Shown here: piece after piece, positions 55,335-64,000 of the stretch | How positions within the stretch are numbered: the first letter of the stretch is position 1 | How the letters are laid out: each line of letters begins with the position of its first letter | NCBI RefSeq assembly: GCF_018873765.1 | Contig: NC_057919.1 | Coordinates: 20,996,698-21,060,697 of the forward strand | Length of the DNA stretch: 64,000 nucleotides | Source of the DNA: Telopea speciosissima | Taxonomy: Eukaryota > Streptophyta > Magnoliopsida > Proteales > Proteaceae | Direction of reading: 5' to 3' | Position numbers and translations under genes: made by a program | The notes under the pieces: generated by a model | What the model was told of the DNA's origin: nothing | What the model saw: the letters and a program-made list of their open reading frames with translations, nothing else | Databases searched by the model: none

Positions 55335-56524
55335 CCACCCTTTTTTTTTTAAGAGTTGGTAACAACCTGGGAAATCATTTGACTACCCTTTACATGTTTT
55401 CATGGACCAGCTGCTCAGTTTCCTGTTCTTTGAACACCTTTGAGTTCTTGATTTAGTGGAATCGATTCTCTGAATTTCATATTTACATCAGTTATGACCT
55501 ACACTTTTTTTTTTTTGTTTTTTGATGGGCATACTACTCTTTCTTCCTATTACTGAAGCATATGATGCTTTAAAAACCCTTATGAATGTAATTCTCTTCA
55601 CCTGCCGCAGTCCTTTATAGTTAAATGTTGGGCTTGGCCATGCAGGTGTGTCATTAAGCCATATTTTTATTAATTTGTAACATCCAACCTTTGGGTTGAA
55701 CTATGACCTCACAATATTCATATATTAAAGTATGCTGGGCAATAGTGTTAGATCTGATCCTAGTGCCCAATGTGTGAAACCTTCATAACTTATTACTCAC
55801 TCTTTGAAGAACACTATTTATTTAATAGGGCTAGGGGAAAGTTGGAGATGATGGTTTTTGGAACAGATTTTGAGCAAGCCCCATTGTCAGACTCTTCCAT
55901 TTAATTTTGGAAATAAGGTGAAGATTCCCCCTCCCTCTCCCTCCATCTCTCATCCAGCACAGCTAAGGAAGGTATGGAAAATGAGAACTATCTTTCACAA
56001 GCCTACTGCTGTTCCTCTTTCCCCCGACAGTTTTGCTTTTCATATTTTGCAGGTTTTGGTTCTTGGAATCCTCCTTTGGTTTTCTTAATTATTTTTGTTC
56101 GGTCTGGGATTGAAAATTGTCTTTTCTAAGTAGGCTTTGAAAGGATAATTATCAGTAAACAGGGTGTAAAAATGGAGTTTGGTTGAACATTTTCTTTTCA
56201 CAAACACCTGTTAAAGCAGAGTCCCTACAGGAAAGTGCTCGTTATGCTGAGGGTGGGCCTGTAGGATTTGCTGAAGTCGCTGGTAAATATGTGCAGAGTT
56301 GAAATAAATCAGTTACGACTTATGAATAGTCACTCATGCTTCATTGGGGAAATGTTTAATCGTTAATACAAGATTAAACACCAACAGTACTGGAAGTTAT
56401 ACACTGACGTGCATTGGATGATGATGATGCACAGTGGGGGAATGGGTGGTGCCTGCTGTGCAGTGGCCACAGGTAATACAGAGGTGGGCACTGATAAAGA
56501 TAATGGATGATGTGTATTTGTACA
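55335..56524. other. 3' flank of FKBP12, no further gene
   Basis: Holds the FKBP12 3' UTR and intergenic DNA; T run at 55341-55350 and 55507-55518. No coding region recognised. Confidence 0.45.
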
Positions 56525-56875
56525 GGATAGTAGTTGCTGGTGGGGGGAAGAGAGAAGGGATTATGGTAGGGATGGAAGGAATTTAAGGGTTGGTCATTTG
56601 AATCGTGGGCAAAGGACTAACGGAGGCAGAACTACCTTTGGAATTGGGGGGGCGAGGTAGGCATTATGGGCAAGGAGGGCTTAGGCAGAGAAGGCATTTG
56701 GTTGCTGGTCAAGGGTGGCAATGTCGTAGGCTTTGGGAGGATGAAGATAGTTGAAAGAAGAACTGGGCTGTTGGCATTTGTGGTACTTCTGGCAATGGAG
56801 TCAGCGTAGCCGGAATTGTTGGTGGTGGCAGCACAGGAGGTGGAGAGCTGCTGCTGTGTACAGAAGATGGTAAGT
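56525..56875 (-). pseudogene. Decayed proline-rich protein gene (fourth family member)
   Basis: On the minus strand it aligns to the proline-rich genes at 57992 and 59234: 'SSPPPVLPPPTIPA', a broken middle, then 'PTIIPSLFPPPATT' at the end. The signal-peptide part is gone and there are several frame changes and stops ('RHCHP*PATKCLLC'). An old tandem copy. Confidence 0.75.
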
Positions 56876-57991
56876 AAGGGATCCTACAGATTGTGCAAAC
56901 GATGAGGTTAGGGAATACGTCTTGATAGTTCCCACTCTGAGTTGCCCGCCGAAGTTAACTTAATGTCACCCTCACGATTTTGAAAGGCCTAACGAGGGAG
57001 TGAGGACTCCAATCCTTGTAAGGATCATCCATGGTCTTTCCATCACTCATCGATTGCCACTTTGAGGCTTGTTTTTACCCACAACAAAGTCAATGCTTAC
57101 ACGGCAGATTTTGGCTAACTGAGTCTTTTCAGTCTGATCGCCCATGCGTCACAATCTATAACTGAAGATGGATTACATATGATATGTCGCCACCTGTTTA
57201 GACATCCTTTTTCAATGAAGAGGATAGGTGTGTTCGGCTCCTTTGGGTTTCCATGAACAGTTCTTACACTTGAAAAGCTCCAAAGCATGCCATTTCTTTT
57301 TGCATTTTTTGCCTTATCTTTGGGATAAATTCAGAAATTGAAAAAATGAAAAAGAAGAAGAAAATGTGATGGGAAAAACCGGTGTTTAAAACACAGTTTA
57401 ACGATGGTCTAGATCAGTATGTTTTGAACTTCAAACCCAAATATAATTCTCTACTTCCAATTTCTCAGCATTTTCCTCTGTTTTTATATAGTCCATTTTT
57501 TTGTGAACATTTGTGATTAGGCAAAATTTGAAGTATGAAAAGGGGTCCTACCTGTCTACAAACTTTGGACCTCATATAACCTGTGATTAGGCAAATACTT
57601 CAAAATAATTGGAGCTTGCAGGTTCAGAAATTTTATTCTGATACAAGATATAACGTTCAAACCAATTCAAACTTGGAATGCAGTCGCGCAAGAGAATTGA
57701 ATTTTCATAAGAATACACAAATAGATACTATATTAATGAAATCATGGGAATCAAGCTCAGATTCCTAAAAATATGGAAACTATTACAAGCCACACAAACT
57801 AGAAACTGAAACAAATTTGAGCCACCTAAGGTGCCAAGAAACCAGCAAAAACAGGTTCGAGCAACCTCAATAATGAAGTAAAAACTCCAGCAAGAAATAT
57901 CCAAATGTATTGATATTTCCCCTTTTTAAATATGGATTCTAGTACATCCCCAATACTATAAAGGGAAATAAATGGATAGTATAGTGGGTTT

Positions 57992-58453
57992 TTAAGGGCT
58001 AGTAGTTGCAGGTGGTGGGGAGAGAAAAGGGATTGTGGTAGGGATGGAAGGAATTGTTGTTGGGATAGTGGGCAATGGAGGCAGAGCAACCTTTGGAATT
58101 GTGGGCATGGTGGGCAGTGTAGGCATTGGTGGCAATGTTAGCTTAGGCAAAGAAGAAGGTATCTGGGTACTTGGCAGAGGAGGCATTGTGGTGGGTATTG
58201 GCATATTGGGAATAGTAGGCAAAGGAGGCACCTGGGTTGTCGGCATTGGTGGCAATGTTGCCTGAGGCAACGACGGCATTGCCGGCAATGGAGGCATTGT
58301 TGCCTGAGGCAAGGTTGGGATGGTGGGGAGAGGCAGCACAGGGGGCGGAGCTGCTGTATCCAATAGACGGCGTGCCGCTGTGCTCGTACTGATGCTTGAC
58401 AATGACAGAGCCACGATCAAATACAGAAGGAAGCAGTGTTTGGAAGCAGCCAT
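57992..58453 (-). CDS. Secreted proline-rich cell-wall protein (PELPK-like), copy 1
   Basis: 153 residues from ATG 58451-58453. Residues 1-28 are a signal peptide ('FLLYLIVALSLSSISTSTA'), followed by 'ARRLLDTAAPPPVLPLPTIP' and then tandem 5-10 residue units of the types LPPLPTIP, LPPMPTxP, LPQATxPP, ending 'PFLSPPPATTSP'. About a third of the mature chain is proline and there is almost no charge: a cell-wall (hydroxy)proline-rich structural protein of the PELPK/PRP kind. The start was chosen because MAAS(K/R)H is conserved in both whole copies; an upstream in-frame ATG at 58486 is not. A minus-strand TATA box lies about 105 bp upstream. No intron. Confidence 0.85.
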   Translation of the reverse strand: MAASKHCFLLYLIVALSLSSISTSTAARRLLDTAAPPPVLPLPTIPTLPQATMPPLPAMPSLPQATLPPMPTTQVPPLPTIPNMPIPTTMPPLPSTQIPSSLPKLTLPPMPTLPTMPTIPKVALPPLPTIPTTIPSIPTTIPFLSPPPATTSP

Positions 58454-58557
58454 GGCAGGAAGATGAGAGTTGCAAATTAAAACCAAGCAAGAAGACTAGT
58501 ATAGAAGATTTGATGATTTTTCTGTGCGATGAGAAGAATGATAACAGGTAATGGGGT

Positions 58558-58563
58558 TTTTAT
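58558..58563 (-). promoter_or_regulatory. TATA box of proline-rich copy 1
   Basis: The minus strand reads TATAAAAACCCC about 105 bp upstream of the ATG; the same box and spacing occur at copy 2. Confidence 0.6.
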
Positions 58564-58689
58564 AGATAACCATAAACATTGAAGGAACCATTGTCCACTC
58601 TCACTCCTCATTGACCATGTAATCCCTTATTAACGAAACTGTTTCCCATGTCATGATTGATGTGATGTGGGAGATTCCTCGCATATTGC

Positions 58690-59233
58690 CGGCATGGGGG
58701 AATCCTCTCCCTTCATATATATTGCATCATCGATAGTTATTGGTGTTGGGTGCCAAAACTTTGGGGCAGCAGGGACTCTGATTTGCCTTCTTGTTCCCGG
58801 ATGTTTATTTAGGGATGCAATACTCTATGCCTTTCTTTTTCTATTGAGACAAGTTTAAGTATTAAAACAATTTGAACTTGCAAGCTCAAAAAGCTTGAGT
58901 TTTGATACAGGATAAAACCATTCAAATTCAATCCAAACTTTAGAATGCAGTCACACATGAAAAGGGAATTTTCAAAGTAATACACAAATAGATGCTACAT
59001 TAATGAAAATACGGGATTGAAGCTCAAACCTAATACAAACCACACAAACTGAAAACTCAATCAAATTTGAGCCACCTAAGGTGCCAAGAAACAAACAAAA
59101 ATAGGTCGTTCCAGCAACCTCAATAATGAAGTAAAAACTCCAGCAAGAAATATCCATTTATACCAATCCCATGCAATCTTCTCTTTTAAAATATGGATTC
59201 TACCAAATCCCCAATACAATAAATGGAGGGTTT
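58690..59233. repeat. Segmental duplication unit (pairs with 63100-63660)
   Basis: The 3' flank of proline-rich copy 2 (minus strand) from 'ggtgttgggtgccaaaactttgg' through 'tgatttgccttcttgttcccgga', 'tttagggatgcaata', 'aagcttgagttttgatacagg' to 'tatggattctaccaaatcccc' recurs at 63130-63650 beside copy 3. The nearer part also matches 57590-57960 beside copy 1. Confidence 0.85.
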
Positions 59234-59695
59234 CTAAGGGCTAGTGGTTGCAGGTGGTGGGGAGAGAAAAGGGATTGTGGTAGGAGGGATGGAAGGAATT
59301 GTTGTTGGGATAGTGGACAATGGAGGCAGAGCAACCTTTGGAATTGTGGGGATGGTGGGCAGTGTAGGCATTGGTGGCAATGTGGGCATAGAAGAAGGCA
59401 TCTGGGTACTTGGCAGGGGTGGCATTGTGGTGGGTATTGGTATGTTGGGAATAGTAGGCAAAGGAGGCACCTGGGTCGTCGGCATTGGTGGTAATGCTGC
59501 CTGAGGCAATGATGGCATTGCCGGCAATGGAGGCAGTGTGGCCTGAGGCAAGGTTGGGATGGTGGGGAGAGGCAGCACAGGGGGTGGAGCTGCTGTATCC
59601 AATAGACGGCGAGCCGCTGTGCTTGTACTAATGCTTGACAATGACAGGGCCACCACGATCAAATACAGAAGGAAGGAGTGCCTTGAAGCAGCCAT
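59234..59695 (-). CDS. Secreted proline-rich cell-wall protein (PELPK-like), copy 2
   Basis: 153 residues from ATG 59693-59695, close to copy 1: signal peptide ('SFLLYLIVVALSLSSISTSTA'), 'ARRLLDTAAPPPVLPLPTIP', then LPPLPAMPSLPQA, LPPMPTTQVPPLPTIP, 'PPLPSTQMPSSMPTL' and the same 'SPPPATTSP' end. Differences from copy 1 are a Val insertion in the signal peptide, a short deletion near the middle and one Pro insertion near the end. Likely secreted and wall-bound, with prolines open to hydroxylation. TATA box at 59798-59803 on the minus strand. One of at least three tandem copies, so recent duplication is clear. Confidence 0.87.
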   Translation of the reverse strand: MAASRHSFLLYLIVVALSLSSISTSTAARRLLDTAAPPPVLPLPTIPTLPQATLPPLPAMPSLPQAALPPMPTTQVPPLPTIPNIPIPTTMPPLPSTQMPSSMPTLPPMPTLPTIPTIPKVALPPLSTIPTTIPSIPPTTIPFLSPPPATTSP

Positions 59696-59797
59696 GGTTG
59701 GAAGATGAGAGATGCAAATTAAAACCAAGCAAGAAGACTGATATAGAAGATTTGATGATTTTCTATGAGATGAAGAATGATAACAGGTGATTGGGTT

Positions 59798-59803
59798 TTT
59801 ATA
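59798..59803 (-). promoter_or_regulatory. TATA box of proline-rich copy 2
   Basis: The minus strand reads CTCTATAAAAACCC about 105 bp upstream of the start codon, as at copy 1. Confidence 0.6.
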
Positions 59804-60536
59804 GAGGGCTATAAACATTGAAGGAACCAATGGGAAGTGGAAGAAACAAGAATGACTTGAGTTTGTTGAGATGTGGTTGAGAGCAGTGGAGAGAAGTACT
59901 TGTTAGTTCACCTTCTCTCTTTACCAAAAAAAAGTTCACCTTCTCTCATACACAGTTTTGGAAAAACAAATGTCAAATACAAACGTTCGGAGTTGGAAAG
60001 CTAACTCTAAACTCAAAAGAGTCGAGAAGTTTAACATACGCACGCTATGGCTTCAACCTACAGCTACGTGGTTAATTGGATGGAAAGTAGTCAATCCTGT
60101 AGATTTGTCTTTTGTATCATGTTTTTCGAATTAGATCTGTGGCCCACGTGTATTATTAATCTATTATTTTTTTCCATTAACAAGACTGCTAGAGAGCTAC
60201 AATTGGGTGGGTGAAACTTGATACCTTGTGTCCTGATCTATATCATGTCGCCGACTTGCTATTTGTAATTTGGTATGAGATGAGGTTTTTTTTTTTTTTT
60301 TTTTGATAAGATGAGATGGACCTTTATCTCCTGAGGTTTGTTGACTGATACGGTTGTGCAGTTCCTTTCATAAGGGGGGGCTGAAATGACCATTCCACAT
60401 CTTAACCAAACATACTGCCCGAGTGAGGTCCACTCCCTTTTATTAGAGGCACTATGAAACCGTACCGGACAGGAGAACCGCAGATGATAAAAATTCAAAT
60501 GAGATGGGCGGTGGAAGGTTTAGAGGCTAGACAATT

Positions 60537-60596
60537 TTTGGGGGGGTTGGGGTTGGGGTTGGGGTTTGGGGGAGGGGGAGGGGGAGGGGGGGGGAT
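60537..60596 (+). repeat. G-rich tract with G-quadruplex potential
   Basis: 'ggggggg' then (TTGGGG)3, 'tttgggggaggggg', (AGGGGG)n ending in a run of nine G. At least eight G runs of four or more in 60 bp. Telomere-like TTGGGG units are present but too few to be telomeric. Confidence 0.8.
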
Positions 60597-60709
60597 GAAA
60601 TAGAAAGAAAACTTTTACTGTTATTTAACGATGGCAAGGGCTTGCATCCATATCTTACCCGTATTTGGGATGCTAAATCAGGGGAGGGGGGAGGGATCTC
60701 AATATCAAA

Positions 60710-60990
60710 GATCAAAAATTCGGGTTTCGACCTGGTTGAAACCGAGTTTTGGTTGAAACCAGTCAAAACCAGAGAATCTTTTCCATTGATGGGGAAACCT
60801 TGGTTGGAGGGGTTTTTGTCGAAACATGGTTGAAACTGTCGAAATGAGGTATTATGTAGGCCTGGTTCAAGGTGGTTCAACCATGTTTCGATTGAAACAT
60901 GATCGAAACCCTACTTTTTTTAAAATCACCTTTCAACTTGTCTTAAAAACCTGCAAAATCGAATTAACTCGATGGTTTCAATATGTTTCG
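60710..60990. repeat. Dispersed 'GTTTCGA' repeat
   Basis: 'cgggtttcgacctggttgaaaccgag', 'tcgaaacatggttgaaactgtcg', 'ccatgtttcgattgaaacatgatcgaaacc': clearest copy of the family at 42.0, 47.0 and 51.3 kb, with imperfect inverted symmetry. Confidence 0.6.
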
Positions 60991-63089
60991 ATCAAGTTCT
61001 TCTTCCATGCTCAATATCATGTTGTTAAGAGACCATGGCTGAAGAGCTACAAGCTCTTCTTGAAAAAAATAAATCATACCTAGGAGTTTTTATTTTGGTT
61101 CCTTTACACGAAGGGTATGCGTTGGTAATCAAAATCTATCTTGATCGGATCTATTGAACGAATCAGGCCACCCATTAGCCTTGAAAGAATTCACAAGTGC
61201 CAACCATGACAGTCCTTTCTCTGACACAAAGTTGAACCATTTTCTTATCAATCAAAACGACATGATAATTCATTTTTACTTGAAAGGATATCTCAACTTA
61301 GGGTTCGCATGGTATAAAGTGAAAATTAGGGGGAGGGGGAGGAGGAGGAGTAGGGCTTGTAGCGGCAGAACAACTGTAAGGGTCGCTTTTCGACTTACAG
61401 ATAGCCGGCAAACCTACAAAATCCATAGGAAAAGCACCAGAGATGATCGGAGCGGACTCCGGGGGACTTGCCGATGCCTAAGTCAGTTTTTAGTAGCAGT
61501 AAAGAATTGTAGGTACATATTTGGGTTTGCTGCCCTCTTTGTGAAGCTAGGGAAGCAGGCATATGCCGAAGTCTTCATTCATCTTTTTGCCCTCAAGAAT
61601 CGTAACTCTGGTTAGGGGTGGTTTTATTTCTCTGGTCAGAATGGGTTAAAGGTGAAAATTTTGATGAACTTACTGACCTCCAACCATAATTGGAAGAGTA
61701 GTTTCTTCTTCACCAAGACCGGCCAATTTTTCCTTCTAAGCTGGTGTGGTCGGAACCAGATACTCGTATTGCCAATGAGAAACCTTATCTGGGCTCTTAG
61801 GGCGTGAAATCTATTGAGATGGCCTTGTCAGCCGAGCCATTTAACTTGAGGGATCTTGGTGAGGAGTTGGTTCTCGTAGGTCTTTGGCTGAACCAAGGAG
61901 CCGAGTCTGGGTGAGTCTTAGCAACCTTTGTTTCCTTTATTTTCTTTCTTTTACAATATTATTGTTCTTTGACCTATGTGTTCTCTCCTTCAGTGAAGTA
62001 GGGATTCGAACAAACAGAAGGCTAGGATGAAGAAGAACAACGAGGTCAAAAGCCGACCTCCGCTCCTTGAAGTCAAGACAGTTCCTTAGGGGACTGACAA
62101 AGAAGGCCTGAATAAGAAGTGGATGTTTTTTCCCGAGGCAGGTCCCGGCTCATTGTGTGATTACTCTTTCGTCAAAAAAATAATTATACTACATTATTTC
62201 AACTTAAATCCCAGAAATATTTTGGTTTTACATCATGGAAATCGAGTTCAAAATTGGAATTGAATTTTATTTAGAAGAAATTTGGAGTACTGTGAGGATA
62301 CTAGACCTATACACAGATTTGGGGTGCCAATGACATTCTACTTCACGTCTAAATCTGAAAACTAAAGCCCTAATCAAGTAATCAAGAGTGTAAGGGATCT
62401 GTTGTTGGATTTGAATGTTCTCAATTTGCCCCCTCAAATGGAGCTTGCTGCTCTACAAGGTCCCTCTCACAAATCTCTTCAGGCTACACCAAACTCTGCC
62501 TGTAGGATTTTTTTCATGTAGTTGTTGATGCATCTTTTCTTCCAAGGAAGAACTTGGCAACAGTATCAACTGTGATTTTAAAATATGATCTAAGCTTCGT
62601 TTATGCAGAAGGAAGGAGAGTGCAAGCTGAGTCAGGTACCATGGAGTGGCTTAAGGATTAGCTATCTGGCATGGTTTACTCACGCCAAGTTTGAGGATGT
62701 TCTGTAATATTATTTTCATAAGTGAATGTACTGAATTGGTTCATGCAATCTCAGGGAAGACAGATCCGTTTAGAGCATCTCTGCTTTGGTTCTGTTTCTT
62801 TCCATGTAGAAAGTTGAAAATAGAAAGTTTTTCTGTAAAATAGGATTTTCATTGTCCGTTTTAAAATAAAAATTAAAAAATAAAAAAAAAAAAACATGGA
62901 AGAAACTTTAAATATAAAATATGAGAAAAAGGACATGGTTTCTGCGTCTAGACACAAGATTGGGTACAACGACCGCCCCACCCCTCATGAGAGGAAGAAA
63001 TCTCGCCCCCGTTGATGCTTCAGCACATGCTCCCATTGGCCCCCATACTGGCTCAGGGCAACACTACTAGATAGAAAACTCCTCCCCAT
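60991..63089. other. Intergenic, possible retroelement scraps
   Basis: No supported gene. 61300-61910 contains open pieces; 'TSNHNWKSSFFFTKTG' (61670) resembles the 'W...FFF' motif in N-terminal ORFs of some plant retroelements, a weak match. 62935-63090 ('gtctagacacaagattgggtacaacgaccgccccacccctcatgagagg') is a decayed MITE core of the 8090 type. Confidence 0.35.
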
Positions 63090-63099
63090 AAAATATGCC

Positions 63100-63660
63100 G
63101 AAGTCTTCGTTCATATATTGTGCATCTTCGACAGTTAATGGTGTTGAGTGCCAAAACTTCGGATGGCAGGGACTCTGATTTGCCTTCTGGTTCCCGGATT
63201 TTTATTTAGGGATGCAATATTCTATTCCTTTCTCTTTCTATTGAGACAAGTTTAAGTATTAAAACAATTCGAGCTTGCAAGCACAAAAAGCTTGAGTTTT
63301 GATACAAGATATAATCATTCAAATTCATCCAAACTTTAGAATGCAGTCACACATGAAAATGGAATTTTCATAGTAATACAAAAATAGATGCTACATTAAT
63401 GAAAATACGGAATTGAAGCTCAAACCTAATACAAACCACACAAACTGGAAACTCAAACAAATTTGAGCCATCGAAGGGTCCAAGAAACAAAAAAAAAAAA
63501 AAAGAAAAAAAAAGAAAAAAAAAGAAGAAGGTCGTTCCAGCAACCTCAATAATGAAGTAAGAACTCCAGCAAGAAATATCCATATATACCAATCCCATGA
63601 TATCTTCTCTTTTAAAATATGGATTCTATCAAGTCCCCCAATACAATAAATGGAGGGTTT
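63100..63660. repeat. Segmental duplication unit (pairs with 58690-59233)
   Basis: Closely similar to 58690-59233, with an added A-rich tract (63487-63527). Together with the coding copies it shows that the duplicated unit covered gene plus at least 0.5 kb of 3' flank. Confidence 0.85.
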
Positions 63661-64000
63661 CTAAGGGCTAGTGGTTGCAGGTGGTGGGGAGAGAAAAGGG
63701 ATTGTGGTAGGGATGGAAGGAATTGTTGTTGGGATAGTGGGTAATGGAGGCAGAGCAACCTTTGGAATTGTGGGGATGATGGGCAATGTAGGCATTGGTG
63801 GTAATGTGGGTTTAGGCAAAGAAGAAGGCATCTGAGTACTTGGCAGGGGTGGCATTGTGGTGGGTATTGGCATGTTGGGGATAGACGGCAATGGAGGCAC
63901 CTGGGTTGTCGGCATTGGTGGCAATGTTGCCTGAGGCAACGACGGCAATGGAGGCATTGTAGCCTGAGGCAAGGTTGGTATGGTGGGGAGAGGCAGCACA
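63661..64000 (-). CDS. Secreted proline-rich cell-wall protein, copy 3 (cut by the window end)
   Basis: The C-terminal 112 codons of a third copy, open to the window edge: 'LPLPTIPTLPQATMPPLPSLPQ', LPPMPTTQVPPLPSIP, 'STQMPSSLPKPTLPPMPTLP' and the common 'PFLSPPPATTSP' end. Compared with copies 1 and 2 a four-residue unit near the start of the repeat domain is missing. The signal peptide and start lie beyond 64000. Confidence 0.85.
   Translation of the reverse strand, partial: VLPLPTIPTLPQATMPPLPSLPQATLPPMPTTQVPPLPSIPNMPIPTTMPPLPSTQMPSSLPKPTLPPMPTLPIIPTIPKVALPPLPTIPTTIPSIPTTIPFLSPPPATTSP

Noticed and set aside
58035-58265. Gly-Val-rich open frames on the plus strand opposite the proline-rich genes
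   Set aside because: Antisense shadows of proline codons (GGN/GTN), also seen at 59171-59504; no independent support.
60537-60596. Interstitial telomere
   Set aside because: Only three TTGGGG units; the plant telomere repeat is TTTAGGG.
61154-61615. 153-codon open frame
   Set aside because: Arg/Gly-rich middle from a purine-rich tract and no conserved domain; not enough to call a gene.

Overview
The window is nuclear DNA from a flowering plant. It is AT-rich with long non-coding stretches. It carries intron-containing genes with GT-AG junctions, a nuclear-type tRNA-Glu, plant gene families (LCAT-like1, AED3-type apoplastic aspartyl protease, FKBP12, proline-rich cell-wall proteins) and plant repeat classes (RTE and L1 LINEs, Au-type SINE, MULE-type MITEs, hAT, copia/LTR fossils). 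The species cannot be fixed from sequence alone. Gene structure and repeats fit a non-grass angiosperm, possibly an early-diverging eudicot or magnoliid (low-confidence guess).

Layout. 1-9 kb: no host gene; an L1 RNase H scrap, a solo LTR with a perfect 5-bp target duplication (3937-4850), and a cluster of small inverted-repeat elements with 9-10 bp target duplications (5.7-8.3 kb). 9-12.9 kb: an L1 3' end, then a nearly full RTE LINE whose 3' end lies about 220 bp upstream of the next start codon. 13.1-16.6 kb: an LCAT-like1 lipase in two exons; its intron holds an LTR-like repeat into which a SINE has jumped. 16.6-27.2 kb: repeats only (two more copies of that LTR-like repeat, a second LTR family, MITEs, another L1 scrap). 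27.8-29.3 kb: a single-exon AED3-like protease followed by a convergent tRNA-Glu(TTC). 32.3-33.6 kb: a 1.26-kb TIR element with exact 9-bp TSDs. 34.1-35.7 kb (minus): a membrane-anchored methyltransferase-like (DUF7870-type) gene whose leader encodes a clean 36-codon upstream peptide, probably the conserved uORF of this family. 40.4-55.3 kb: FKBP12 in five exons, stretched over 14.5 kb by a TIR element and a copia scrap in intron 3 and a roughly 8-kb pair of inverted hAT copies in intron 4; a near-perfect foldback element sits in its promoter. 56.5-64 kb (minus): a tandem family of small secreted proline-rich proteins (one decayed copy, two whole, one running off the window).

The genes do not form a pathway. 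The most notable observations are the upstream peptide with a duplicated tail, the giant inverted hAT structure inside an FKBP12 intron, the organellar group II intron domain V scrap in FKBP12 intron 3, and one TIR superfamily that explains many otherwise unannotated inverted repeats across the window.
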